The position numbers were made by a program, and so were the translations under genes. Below, in pieces: positions 11,301-19,777 of a stretch of DNA of 64,000 nucleotides. Numbering within the stretch: position 1 is the first letter of the stretch; each line of letters begins with the position of its first letter. The DNA comes from Edaphocola aurantiacus. Its GTDB lineage: Bacteria > Bacteroidota > Bacteroidia > Chitinophagales > Chitinophagaceae. The stretch covers positions 124,001 to 188,000 of the forward strand of contig NZ_VOSI01000002.1 of NCBI RefSeq assembly GCF_019797745.1. Reading direction: 5' to 3'. The notes below the pieces were generated by a model. That model saw only the letters and a program-made list of their open reading frames with translations, was not told the DNA's origin and made no database searches.

Positions 11301-14300
11301 CCTCTCCGATCATGCGGGTAACAGGGTTCTGCAGAATGAATAATAATTCCTTAAGCCCGTATGCCATACCAGCCAGGATATTCAGCATGTCCGGATTATC
11401 GGGATCACTGCCTGGGAAGATTACGTGTGGTAAATAGTAGCGCCCAAAATTGATCCCTGTATAGGTTACATGATTGGCCAGAGAGCCCCCACCTTTAACC
11501 TCTACCGGTTTGGTTTTGATATAAGCATAGGTGGTATCGTTTTCACATTTGCCCACCTCTTCTACTTCTGCATATCCCTTGATCGGCTCATAACTCTCTT
11601 TCTTATCGGTCAGCTGTGTTTCGAAATTGTAGTACAGGACATTCTGCCCTTTCAGGTAGTTATCCCGCAGGTTACGGTTTGTATTTTCTTTGCTGATTCT
11701 CCGTTTAAAATAGAAATATGTATTGGGCGATTGCTTACCGGAATACAACTGTGCTCCTGAAACAAAGTTTTTGGTATTACCAATGCCTTTCAGCATAAAC
11801 ATATCCATGACCTCTTTGTCCTGTACATAGGCATAATCATCCGACTCATAACTGATCTGTATAGCCCCTCCGGATGGCAGTTTGATCCTGGTCAGCGACC
11901 AGGCGCTGGCATACTTATGATTATCCGGATCTTCCTGGTCCACAAATGGATAATCTGTATTGGTCCGGTCTGTTCTGTTAGGCTTATAAATACCCCAGCG
12001 ATCTTTATTGGCATAACTGTAATCATAGTTATACTGCTCATCATACTCAAACTGGTAAGGACTGATCATACTCTTTTCAGAGTTACCATATTTGATATAG
12101 ATTTTTTTCAGGGTCAGTTTACCGGAAGTATTATCGGTAGCCCCATTGATGAAGTTTGTATTATTTGCTGCTTTTTTACACAGAGAATAATCATAGCTGA
12201 AAATGATCGTCTTGATCGGCACCGCTCCGGATGGATTGGCAAAACGCTCATGTTTATTATACAATTTGATAGAGTCCAGTTTGTAAGAACTACCGGCACC
12301 AAAGCCTTTACCATCCGCTCTTAAAGAGGTATAGAATTCAGCCACATTGTTTTTGGTTTCGATACTGTGCAGCATCCACTGCTCACGGCTACCAGACAGG
12401 TAACTCGCTTTATTATCCTGCTTGTCAGAACGGAACCCCTCATTGTACTGGGCCAGGTTATTGCCATATGGTGCGCGCCACTGATAGTTGGCATCCTTAC
12501 GGGAGTAATTGAATTTGGTATAAGACCCAAAGTCATCATCCGTAACGCCATTGCCTGTTACATCTACATAATCTGTAGACAATACAGAGGTAAGCAGATA
12601 ACTATGTGCATACGCAGGCGTTGTTGTTTCTGTATAGAAATTATCAATACCACTTTTGTTGCCTTCACTGTCTTCGGTACCTGAATAGGTTACCAGTCCA
12701 TCCTGGTTGCCTTTCGAGCTTACTGCAAAAGATTTTTCTTTCTGCACATTGTTCATGGCAGCAATACCGTATACATATCTGCGGCCATCGGTTTGTGTCT
12801 GTACAATCTCCGACATATAATGGCTCTTGCGATTACCGTCTATTCTGGTAATGGAATCTACAGCAGTACTGGCCCCATTAGGGAAACCGTTAACCGGATA
12901 ACTGGCAATCTTACGTGAGCTGGCTACACCATAATCAGAAGCTTCTGCTCCGGTAAAATAAGTAATCAGGTTTGCCCGCGGATCACGTTTATTTTCTGTT
13001 CCGACTCTCTTCAACGGAATATTTTTGGTCTGTGTTCCCTTGATTGGGGTAAACTTTCCTATTGAGGCATAGAAATTAGTATCCGTCATGGTCAGTTCAC
13101 CAGCCTGCTTGAAGTATACATTTTCATAAAGACTTTTCTTCTTGTTACGGGTAAACGGGCGCTGGTACTCACCCCATGGACCGGATGTAATATCGGTGTG
13201 ACTGAAGTGACCGTCTCCGCCTACTTCAAACAACCAACCCAAACCGGCCTCAATATTAATACTGGTTGCTTCTGACTCTTGCGCTATAGCAGGGTCATAT
13301 ACCGTTCCGAAATCGTTACGAAATGGACGGAACGAACCTCCGGTTCCCTGTCCAGAAACAGCATACACGTCGTAAGTCATATTACCCAGTGGCAGGAAAT
13401 GCATCGTTTCATTAAACAGACCATCCTTATCACGGGTAAAATCCTGTATTGCATCTACTGTAGCATCCTGAGCATAGAAATATCCATAACCAGGTCTGCT
13501 GCCATCTTTATCATATTCCAGTCTGCTCATCTGACCGTAAATAGCACCGTGGATCAAGGACCAGGCAACTTCCCCACCAACTTTGATCTGGCCTCTGTAA
13601 GACACCATGTTCGCGCGATTGGTAATCACCGGCACCATATTTTTAACACCGATCGGTACTACTTTACTAAAGCTTGGCCCGTTGAAATTCTTACCACCAA
13701 TGCTGGCACTGGTAGAGATTCCAAATACTTTATCCTTAACTCCGCTGCGGGTGTTGTAGCCATGACCATAAGTAAAACCTACACCACCGGCCATATCTCC
13801 GCCAATGATAGAAGAAGTATTGAAGGTAAGCCCCAGGTTATAATCAATATCCGCACCGCTCTGGGAGCCTACACCAATATTTATACCAGCAGATGCGCGA
13901 GGTACAATATTTACACTGGCCTGCAGGGAAATATTCATATCTGAACTGACCCCACGGTAGTTACTGAAGTTAAGGCTACTACCCATAGATATATCCAGGT
14001 TCAACGGTGGTCTTCCGGCTCCTCCTGGTTCAAAACCGTTCACCATACCGATACGGGTATTCTTCTCCGGTTTGATGTTTATTGTCTTTCCTACAACTTC
14101 CCCTTTAAAGTCATCCGGCAAGCCCCGTACGCTTCTGTTAATCACACCCGGGTTTATGTTCCAGCCATAGCCCACCCAGCTGGATTCCTGTTCCATATCA
14201 CCGCCACTATGGTAAGAGATATTTACAGGATACCCTTCTACATCAAGTAGTGGAATATTGTACACAAAATCGCCTGTAAACAGGTCCACCATATCGGTAG

Positions 14301-14445
14301 TTCCTACAGGTTCAAAGCTTTTCACCTCGGGTTGAGTTGGCCCGGAGGTCAGGGCAAAAGTCAGCGAAGGATATACCATCTGGTACGTCATGCTGAGCAA
14401 CATGACCTTGGCTGTAAACTTTAAGAGATGCTTATTGTATAACAT
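8392..14445 (-). CDS. Giant SpvB/RHS-like exported protein, 2017 aa
   Basis: The N-terminus has a hydrophobic export signal (VMLLSMTYQMVYPSLTFA). Residues about 45-110 carry the features of the N-terminal part of SpvB/Tc-toxin B/RHS proteins: VDLFTGDFVYNIPLL, YHSGG, then VGYGWNINPGVINRSVRGL and PDDF. The middle is a very long beta-rich region. A cysteine cluster lies near residues 1490-1540 and a jelly-roll, carbohydrate-binding-like module near 1830-1955 (phrases such as ISFWYKPQ and AYIDDIRIMP). The last 60 residues contain one YD-like unit (FYEYDQEGNLIRT) and end in ESRSANPKSN. There are no long RHS repeats and no T9SS sorting domain. Together with the partial giant at 1-7610 it looks like one RHS machine divided over two polypeptides, as Tc toxins divide TcB and TcC; that analogy is inference. 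Confidence 0.9.
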   Translation of the reverse strand: MLYNKHLLKFTAKVMLLSMTYQMVYPSLTFALTSGPTQPEVKSFEPVGTTDMVDLFTGDFVYNIPLLDVEGYPVNISYHSGGDMEQESSWVGYGWNINPGVINRSVRGLPDDFKGEVVGKTINIKPEKNTRIGMVNGFEPGGAGRPPLNLDISMGSSLNFSNYRGVSSDMNISLQASVNIVPRASAGINIGVGSQSGADIDYNLGLTFNTSSIIGGDMAGGVGFTYGHGYNTRSGVKDKVFGISTSASIGGKNFNGPSFSKVVPIGVKNMVPVITNRANMVSYRGQIKVGGEVAWSLIHGAIYGQMSRLEYDKDGSRPGYGYFYAQDATVDAIQDFTRDKDGLFNETMHFLPLGNMTYDVYAVSGQGTGGSFRPFRNDFGTVYDPAIAQESEATSINIEAGLGWLFEVGGDGHFSHTDITSGPWGEYQRPFTRNKKKSLYENVYFKQAGELTMTDTNFYASIGKFTPIKGTQTKNIPLKRVGTENKRDPRANLITYFTGAEASDYGVASSRKIASYPVNGFPNGASTAVDSITRIDGNRKSHYMSEIVQTQTDGRRYVYGIAAMNNVQKEKSFAVSSKGNQDGLVTYSGTEDSEGNKSGIDNFYTETTTPAYAHSYLLTSVLSTDYVDVTGNGVTDDDFGSYTKFNYSRKDANYQWRAPYGNNLAQYNEGFRSDKQDNKASYLSGSREQWMLHSIETKNNVAEFYTSLRADGKGFGAGSSYKLDSIKLYNKHERFANPSGAVPIKTIIFSYDYSLCKKAANNTNFINGATDNTSGKLTLKKIYIKYGNSEKSMISPYQFEYDEQYNYDYSYANKDRWGIYKPNRTDRTNTDYPFVDQEDPDNHKYASAWSLTRIKLPSGGAIQISYESDDYAYVQDKEVMDMFMLKGIGNTKNFVSGAQLYSGKQSPNTYFYFKRRISKENTNRNLRDNYLKGQNVLYYNFETQLTDKKESYEPIKGYAEVEEVGKCENDTTYAYIKTKPVEVKGGGSLANHVTYTGINFGRYYLPHVIFPGSDPDNPDMLNILAGMAYGLKELLFILQNPVTRMIGEGKAKYVKLETSFMRLNTPGQKKQGGGQRVATLKFYDNWSQLAGGNTQDATYGKKYNYTVDDGKGFEISSGVASYEPLVGGDENPLRTPVDYTAQSGSKFPPNDPVGLYQEMPVGESLYPGPVVGYSRVSVESINRASGRSAQGLDISEFYTAKDFPIIVESTPKEVIERKKEYGFMKQEVTYKATQGYVLRFNDMHGKPKRTEHRVMKPGTNQSELISYQHYKYQSNGKQLDNTVPVLEYDGASGKMKRMMRQLGVEVDLTIDTREKKESTKDETIQANVNVTNVGPVPVPIIFPFWWDGNYDNSFNAVVATKVIQQYGILMEVESLQEGAVTTMRNEAFDPVTGQALITSINNEYRDKEYSVNYPAYWGYKSMGPSYANINYEDEYSSLPIENYAIKLTNVENAHYKMGDEILITYNINGVPQQNNVWVMDAGEAAAAVTERYIQCAGQCLVQPTDVYDTVVVPNPESTLFNYICSDEHPYVHHFPKGCRFDIVLKPRFKYSWPQNGTITNVKMKIVRSGAKNQLTESMQNYTGMSTPFENDNSLKNDLTDLINISAKVYADNNTAILPQFDPSLNPGTWDSLNNYVNGTKQVKRLYQEYAYLKNRNYGGNTNRKAGLFDAHTLWSFDNVNPDSCIGRTWYCVSNTTDSGKGYFSLENLRNRVYLYHDFIAPNYNSDYGLLNPNTGGDPNWIIARTITKWSPWGFELENKDATGNYTAAQYGYNQQLPVALAQNARQHQIFSEGFEDYKMLLVKNNKVGITISPFQYLLQMQSLSAVYNVFSMNTAYGFNLSTAAAHTGNYSIQTSTFSGLSIAATNANIANGGARYLPFNFTQGQQYIISFWYKPQSSTANGTSYAVPAGYTAKSNIIEGWQQFEAKVTIGAGATTYFLSLPTNAYIDDIRIMPAQANMKSFVYNPVNQRLMATLDENNFASFYEYDQEGNLIRTKKETEKGIMTVSESRSANPKSN

Positions 14446-14459
14446 AAGAAAGAAATAGG

Positions 14460-15068
14460 CTAACGAGTAATACTAATTTTTTTATTGAATTTTTTTGTTT
14501 CGAACGTCGCTTTAATGATCCCGTTCCGGAACAGCTGATCATTAAAAACCAGTTGCACTTCTTCCGGTATTTGCTTTGGTTTTTCAAAAGCCAGCACTAC
14601 AGTTTCACTAGGTATCAGGTTCTGATTATTTTCAAACCAGTAGCTGGCGGGACGCAGGGTATCAGCACCGGCAAGCAGCACAAAATCCCGTGGTGCATAA
14701 TTCAGCATATAATCCTGGCGCTGCTGGTATTCCTCCATACTCGTCAGCTGGTACCTTAATGGAGACTGATTAAAGTCGGCAACACTGAGTTCTACATTGA
14801 ACCACCACATCTGCTCCAGATCCTTTTCCCGCTGTTGCGAAACAGCAGGATCTTCATCTCCCGTAGCTTCTGTTGCCAGTATATATGCAGCAGGTTTATA
14901 CTGATAACTGTAGACAAAGCGCTCTACGCGAATCTCTTTACGCAGGCCATTGTCCTTATCTTCCATAAATTTCTTTGCGTCTGCAGTATTGCGGAAATCT
15001 GTATTACAAGAGCTCAGTAACATTCCTGCAACTACAGCCAGATTAATTACCTTTCTCATACTTCTCAT
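14460..15068 (-). CDS. Lipoprotein of the RHS operon
   Basis: A 202-residue protein with a short signal peptide ending in a lipobox (MLLSSC, about residues 17-22), so a lipid-anchored envelope protein is predicted. The mature chain has charged segments and ends in a basic tail (TKKFNKKISITR). Its start overlaps the end of the upstream chaperone gene by 26 bases, which suggests translational coupling. A second ATG at codon 4 is an alternative start. I do not recognise a domain. Its place in the operon, between an OmpH-like chaperone and an RHS giant, suggests it is an envelope-anchored part of the same system. Confidence 0.82.
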   Translation of the reverse strand: MRSMRKVINLAVVAGMLLSSCNTDFRNTADAKKFMEDKDNGLRKEIRVERFVYSYQYKPAAYILATEATGDEDPAVSQQREKDLEQMWWFNVELSVADFNQSPLRYQLTSMEEYQQRQDYMLNYAPRDFVLLAGADTLRPASYWFENNQNLIPSETVVLAFEKPKQIPEEVQLVFNDQLFRNGIIKATFETKKFNKKISITR

Positions 15069-15555
15069 TTACATATTTGATTAATGATGCAGTATGATCA
15101 TAATAATCATCATTATACAGTACCGTACCCATACCATTGGCACCGATTACCATACGTAGACCCTGCTTCTTACTATATTCATCGATCAGGGGATTCAGGC
15201 GTTTCCACACCTGCTCATTGATCTGGCTATTGGTCTCCTGGTATTCTGCATCGAACTGGTTTTGCACCTGCATATATTGTGCATATACTTTTTGCAGCTC
15301 TTCTTTAGAAACACTGGCATCCTTACTCTGTGCCTGTAACAGATTTTTTAAACTATCGGTCACATGACCTATGTATTGCAGGCGCTGAGACACTTTGGCC
15401 TCCAGCTCTGTTTTCATTTTATATTCATTAAACAACTTTACCGCATCTACCACTGCTATCTTTTTCTCCTGGTGTTGCATGATAAAGAACAAAGCAGTAC
15501 TGGCGGCAATTGCGCAAACTGCAGGAATCAATATTTTTTCGATTAAGGACTTCAT
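15043..15555 (-). CDS. Skp/OmpH-like periplasmic chaperone, membrane-anchored
   Basis: A 170-residue protein. Residues 8-27 form a hydrophobic anchor (LIPAVCAIAASTALFFIM), followed by the usual start of Skp/OmpH proteins (KIAVVDAVKLFNEYKMK). A long charged coiled coil covers about residues 40-115, and the family's C-terminal signature LNPLIDEYSKKQGLRMVIG follows. Skp trimers hold unfolded outer-membrane proteins with their coiled-coil arms. The copy here lies inside the RHS operon, 15 bases after the 377-aa gene and overlapping the lipoprotein gene, and not next to bamA or lpxD. That suggests a dedicated chaperone for the barrel or the giants. The uncleaved-looking anchor is less common than a cleavable signal peptide in this family. 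Confidence 0.85.
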   Translation of the reverse strand: MKSLIEKILIPAVCAIAASTALFFIMQHQEKKIAVVDAVKLFNEYKMKTELEAKVSQRLQYIGHVTDSLKNLLQAQSKDASVSKEELQKVYAQYMQVQNQFDAEYQETNSQINEQVWKRLNPLIDEYSKKQGLRMVIGANGMGTVLYNDDYYDHTASLIKYVNEKYEKGN

Positions 15556-15570
15556 GTATAAATTCTGGAA

Positions 15571-16704
15571 CTATTTTAATAAATCGGGGTTAGCATACTG
15601 GAACACAATTTTAAACGTGGCACCGGACTGGGTCGACAACAAAAGAGTATATCGCTGCATATGTTTAAGCGTGAAATTTTCTTTCAGGTCCAGTACATAT
15701 CGGTTATCTCCATATACTGCCGCAAGCTGCTTATACTCCTTCATATTAATCTCTTTATCATTTTTATCCAGGAGTTTCAGCGATAATGTGTCTGTCTTAT
15801 AATTATCCAGCACATACTTCAGTTTCAGCATACCCGGAGCATACAAATTATACGCACCTGTTTCACGGACAATATCAATAAACGAAGGATCCTTCGGCAC
15901 TGCTTTCAACAAGGTATCTTCTATGATCGTAAAAGTCCAGGCCTCTGCACCACCCAGCAGGATGTCTTTGTAATAAGCATCTACTGTCCAGGCATAGGTA
16001 TGATTCAGTTGCAGCGGCTTGGCATATACAGGATAAGTCTGACTCAATTGCATTAGACCTTTTTCTTCATATACGGCATTATTGCGCTTCACCGCATTGA
16101 TCGCATTCTGTCCCTGCTTTAGTTCTACGACTTTCAGCTTGTAACTTAAGGCTGATGCAAAGGGGTAGTTTACGGTCCAGCTCAGCATGGGATTATATTC
16201 ATATAACCTGGCTTTGTCTTCGGGATCTACAAGGTTGATCAGGAACACATCAGTTCCTCTGCCATACACACATTCCTGGTAGGTTTCCTTTGCAGTTTCT
16301 CCCGATCCGTTGTTATTCAGGGTGAGGGTTACACAGTATTCATAAATACCTTCCGGCAGCTTGCCGTATTGCTCGAACAGTTCTTTCATAGAACCGGATG
16401 AGTAAGTCATACGTGCCCGCTCTGCGGCTTCACGGATATTATTGACACCCGGCTGAATGCTGAAGTCTATGCTATAACCTATGGTATAGGGCATATTCCG
16501 GTAACGGATTTGTCCGTTTAGTGTGGCCGTACGGCTGCTGCCCAATGAAGAGATAACCTGGTAATCGAACAGGTTGGTTTTACTCAATGCTACGCCGTCT
16601 ACCATTCCCAGATTCAGTACCATACGCTGCTGGGCATGGGTAGGCAATACCCCGCAAAGCAGGAGCAGGCTTAAGACAAAGCGTTTGAAAAAATTGTGGT
16701 TCAT
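15571..16704 (-). CDS. Secreted protein with fibronectin-III-like segment
   Basis: A 377-residue protein with a signal peptide (FVLSLLLLCGVLPTHAQ). It has two parts. Residues about 25-175 are a beta-rich domain. Residues about 180-265 have the spacing of a fibronectin type III or related sandwich: PMLSWTVNYPFASALSYKLKV early on and LNHTYAWTVDAYYKD followed by GGAEAWTFTI later. Modules of this kind precede RHS or adhesin genes in other Bacteroidota, and one named family is TANFOR; I cannot confirm membership. The C-terminal 100 residues do not resemble a T9SS sorting domain. It is the second gene of the operon, 19 bases after the barrel gene. A structural role on the surface or in the periplasm is inferred. 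Confidence 0.8.
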   Translation of the reverse strand: MNHNFFKRFVLSLLLLCGVLPTHAQQRMVLNLGMVDGVALSKTNLFDYQVISSLGSSRTATLNGQIRYRNMPYTIGYSIDFSIQPGVNNIREAAERARMTYSSGSMKELFEQYGKLPEGIYEYCVTLTLNNNGSGETAKETYQECVYGRGTDVFLINLVDPEDKARLYEYNPMLSWTVNYPFASALSYKLKVVELKQGQNAINAVKRNNAVYEEKGLMQLSQTYPVYAKPLQLNHTYAWTVDAYYKDILLGGAEAWTFTIIEDTLLKAVPKDPSFIDIVRETGAYNLYAPGMLKLKYVLDNYKTDTLSLKLLDKNDKEINMKEYKQLAAVYGDNRYVLDLKENFTLKHMQRYTLLLSTQSGATFKIVFQYANPDLLK

Positions 16705-16723
16705 ATAGCTGTATTAATATGTT

Positions 16724-19663
16724 TTAAAGTTTGGTATTGATCTGCCACTGCAGCTCCAGGCCCCCTCCGTAAAGGTGTTCCCAGGCCCCGGTTTCAGACA
16801 TTTTATAATTACTGTTTCTGAAATTCAATCTTATGGTTAACGGCTGTTTGGGCAGGCGATAAAATCCATTACAACCCCAGCCGTACTTTGCCAGCCCGGC
16901 TTCATTTGCCGCGATATCGGTACTCAGACCTGCTCCCGTACCTTTACTGAACTGCTGTGTACCGCTCAACATCAGATAGCTGCTATTATTAAAGGCCGGA
17001 TATGGCACTGTAATACTGGTTGATTGTATACCGGAACGACCCAATGTCAGCATCAGGCTTTGTGATGCGGTGCTATACAGGGTATTCAGCTGCAGCATGG
17101 AACTGCTATAATTAAGGGTATCCATGATGCTTGTGTTTTTATTATATACCAGGCTGAAGCGCAGGGCATAGGCTTTCTTTTTGATCTGGTAGTTGGCCTT
17201 GGCCGTCCAGACTGCTCCCAGCACCGGTTTCTGCGGTACATTCAGCGTATCGGTGAAGGTCCGGAAAGTAGTAAAAGGTTTGTAGGATACGCTTACAGAT
17301 GGATAGCGCTTGCTGTGGGTAGACAAGGCAAATCCCCATTTGGCGTTCTTTCCGGTATTGGTAAAGTTTTGCTGTATCATGTAGTTGTATTCTACATTCA
17401 TACGTAAAAAGGAGCGGAACAGGTTGCCTTCTGCACCCAGTTGCAGGCGTTCTGTACCGGACAGTATCATGGGCAGGGTATTGTTCTCAAAATGTTTGCC
17501 GGCATATTCGTATTCACCGCGCAGCAGTATATTATTATTTAATAATGATCCGTCTGCTTTAAGAGCATAGGCAGAGCGTTCTTTCCAAACAATGGTAGCA
17601 TTACTCTGATCGGTATACTGGCTGCTGGTACTTCTTTGTTGATTAGAGAAGGCATACTCTCCTTCTACATGAATATCTTTTCCGAAAGTACCGGTATAGG
17701 TAGCAGATACGATGCTGATCGGATTACGGAAGCTAGGCAAAGAAAGATCAGCTCCTTTAAAAAAGTCATCATTTTTAAGCCAGCGTTTGGATGGGGAGTA
17801 ACCGTAATACACAAATCCCAATTGCTGCTGCTTCACCGGTTTGCTGGTCATGCGCAGGTTATAAGCTTTGTAGGTTTCTACGGTTCCCGTACGGTCTACA
17901 AATTCGGTATTGCCATAGCCACCGCCGATCTCCGCAAATCCGATATCATAACCGGCATCCAGCCCTTTCATCATCTGGCCGGATTGGGTATAACGGGATA
18001 TGTATTTAGGAAAGATACCGGCATCAAAACTGGTGAGCCCGGCTATGAAGGTTTTGGCTTTCCCTTCCGGTAGCAGGCCCGCGGCTTTGCGCGAGATGTC
18101 TTTGTACGACATCTTATCAATATCTTTCAGGTCTTTGAGTTGGTCATAAGCCAGCAAAGAATCATAGTGCAGGTTTTGCTTGTATTGCTGCACCAGTTTT
18201 TCATATCTTCTTATTTTTTCTTCCAGTGCCTGGATCTTGTTATAGTATTCCATGGCCTTTGCATACTGCGCTGTGGCTTTAGCCTGCAAGGCCTGTGCCT
18301 TCGCTTTGGCAGCGGCAAGGGTATCATTACCGGCGGCCAGTTCTTGTGCACTGTCGATGGCTTTTGTTTTCAGCTGGACGATCTGTTCTTCTGCTCTTGC
18401 TTTAAAGTAAGCTTCGTTATATACCGACGGGTCGAAATGCTCTACCCCCGCTTCTTTCTTTAAGCGGTTCAGCAGGTTGTTTTTCTCGGACTGCAATCCG
18501 TTTACAAACTGGCTGTATACCATATCATAGGAGAACCCTTTATTAATGGTCTGCTCATATTTCTTATTATAGCTGCCCACCAGTTTCATCAGCTGCTCCT
18601 TGGCTTTCTGCGCATCATAGCTAAAACGGAAGTAGCTGGACTTGGCTTCGCGGTGCTGATCCTGGGTAGTATAGTACCCGGTAAGGGTAATAGGAATATC
18701 GGCTACGGGAAAGGACAGCTGCCCTCCCACTTCGTAGTACTGGTTATCCTGCATGGAGTTTGGCTCCTGTTGGTTGGCCCAGTTGCCCGATACACTGATG
18801 TCACCGGTAATACTGCGATCTTTCTTTTCGCCTTCTAAGATTTCGCGGAACTGGTTTTGCAGTGAACGCATATTCTCCAGCTGATCTTTAGAAAAATCTG
18901 CGATACGATTGTTCAGTTGCTCCTTCTCCTGCACATACAGATTGGAAAAAGATTGCGTGGCAGGCAGACTTACCGTACCCACGAGCAGAGTGCCGCTGTA
19001 CAGGTGCAGCAGTTCGTCATTGTCTGTGCGGGAATATTGTGCAGTCAAGTGCTTTTTGAGCAGGTAACGGTCTATTTTGCTATGAGACAGATTCAGTGCA
19101 TTACTGACTTTGTTAGAGGCTTTTTGCTGCAAGGTTTTTAAATCACCATTACCACCATTCGCTTTTACAGAAGCCTGCACAATCTCCATAATATCACGGC
19201 GCAATGCAGACTCGGCCGATAATACGCTATCGACCTGCTTCAGAAAATAAGTATGGCTAAGGGTATCTTTATCCTGGTACAGGCTTACAGTATATACATA
19301 TCTACCGGCTGGCAGCTGATCTGCATGGCGCAAACAATCTGCAAAACCAGGCTCTGTATACAGTTCTTTAGACTGCTTGCTATAATGATATTGAAGAATA
19401 TGTTTGTCGGCCGGCAACAGCAGTTCATCAGATACGGAACGAAGGATTAAGGTGCTATCACCCTTTGGGTTGATGTAGTATGCCTTTACAGCTAGTGTGG
19501 TCTTGATATCCTTTGCTGTAGTATAGAAAAAATCCTGGGAAGGGTTGTTATCCTTATCCGCATACAACAAATCCGTGCTCAATTGTAATGAGTCACGGTA
19601 TTGTGTGTAGCCAAAATGTGCCGTACAACAAAGTGCAGCGGTAAACAAAATCTTTAATGACAT
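16724..19663 (-). CDS. Predicted outer-membrane beta-barrel with long coiled-coil insert, 979 aa
   Basis: First gene of the RHS operon. Residues 1-20 are a signal peptide. Residues about 20-145 form a small beta domain, and 150-285 are mostly helical. At 287-350 there are amphipathic strands (GDISVSGNW, YYEVGGQLSFPV, PITLTGYYTT). About residues 351-535 are a long charged helical or coiled-coil stretch (ALQAKATAQYAKAMEYYNKI, EEKIRRYEKLVQQYKQNL). Residues 540-979 are regularly alternating, aromatic-rich strands typical of an outer-membrane barrel, with last strand GGGLELQWQINTKL. A barrel whose strands are interrupted by a long periplasmic coiled coil would suit an export channel or anchor for the giants encoded downstream. 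I recognise no named family, and the role is inference. Confidence 0.85.
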   Translation of the reverse strand: MSLKILFTAALCCTAHFGYTQYRDSLQLSTDLLYADKDNNPSQDFFYTTAKDIKTTLAVKAYYINPKGDSTLILRSVSDELLLPADKHILQYHYSKQSKELYTEPGFADCLRHADQLPAGRYVYTVSLYQDKDTLSHTYFLKQVDSVLSAESALRRDIMEIVQASVKANGGNGDLKTLQQKASNKVSNALNLSHSKIDRYLLKKHLTAQYSRTDNDELLHLYSGTLLVGTVSLPATQSFSNLYVQEKEQLNNRIADFSKDQLENMRSLQNQFREILEGEKKDRSITGDISVSGNWANQQEPNSMQDNQYYEVGGQLSFPVADIPITLTGYYTTQDQHREAKSSYFRFSYDAQKAKEQLMKLVGSYNKKYEQTINKGFSYDMVYSQFVNGLQSEKNNLLNRLKKEAGVEHFDPSVYNEAYFKARAEEQIVQLKTKAIDSAQELAAGNDTLAAAKAKAQALQAKATAQYAKAMEYYNKIQALEEKIRRYEKLVQQYKQNLHYDSLLAYDQLKDLKDIDKMSYKDISRKAAGLLPEGKAKTFIAGLTSFDAGIFPKYISRYTQSGQMMKGLDAGYDIGFAEIGGGYGNTEFVDRTGTVETYKAYNLRMTSKPVKQQQLGFVYYGYSPSKRWLKNDDFFKGADLSLPSFRNPISIVSATYTGTFGKDIHVEGEYAFSNQQRSTSSQYTDQSNATIVWKERSAYALKADGSLLNNNILLRGEYEYAGKHFENNTLPMILSGTERLQLGAEGNLFRSFLRMNVEYNYMIQQNFTNTGKNAKWGFALSTHSKRYPSVSVSYKPFTTFRTFTDTLNVPQKPVLGAVWTAKANYQIKKKAYALRFSLVYNKNTSIMDTLNYSSSMLQLNTLYSTASQSLMLTLGRSGIQSTSITVPYPAFNNSSYLMLSGTQQFSKGTGAGLSTDIAANEAGLAKYGWGCNGFYRLPKQPLTIRLNFRNSNYKMSETGAWEHLYGGGLELQWQINTKL

Positions 19664-19723
19664 TTTCCGAGGATTAGATCATAGGGTTCATTTCTCACGA
19701 TCCTCAAAAACACCAAAGCGTGA

Positions 19724-19754
19724 CAAAGTTAAAAAAACATTTTTTTTAACCAAA
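19724..19754 (-). promoter_or_regulatory. Promoter of the RHS operon, Bacteroidota consensus
   Basis: Read on the minus strand this is TTTG (19,751-19,754), exactly 19 bases, then TAACTTTG (19,724-19,731). It matches the primary Bacteroidota promoter TTTG-N19-TAnnTTTG at every fixed position. Transcription would start near 19,717, leaving a leader of about 55 bases before the ATG at 19,663. Confidence 0.7.
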
Positions 19755-19777
19755 CTTTGTGAAAAAAATGTTTGGTT
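19748..19777. repeat. Inverted repeat overlapping the -33 element
   Basis: AACCAAAC at 19,748-19,755 and its exact complement GTTTGGTT at 19,770-19,777, separated by 14 bases. A second nested pair (ACATTTTTTT at 19,737-19,746 and AAAAAAATGT at 19,762-19,771) partly overlaps it. The left arm covers the -33 box, so this could be an operator for a repressor or activator of the RHS operon. Confidence 0.5.

Noticed and set aside
8758-14000. Plus-strand frames opposite the 2,017-aa giant
   Set aside because: Same reason: antisense of a gene with strong signal-peptide and SpvB-like evidence.
8392-14445. A T9SS C-terminal sorting domain on the giant
   Set aside because: The C-terminus ends in a YD-like unit and a polar tail, without the PNP-type start, the beta strands or the final basic KII-type end seen in the PhoX-like protein.
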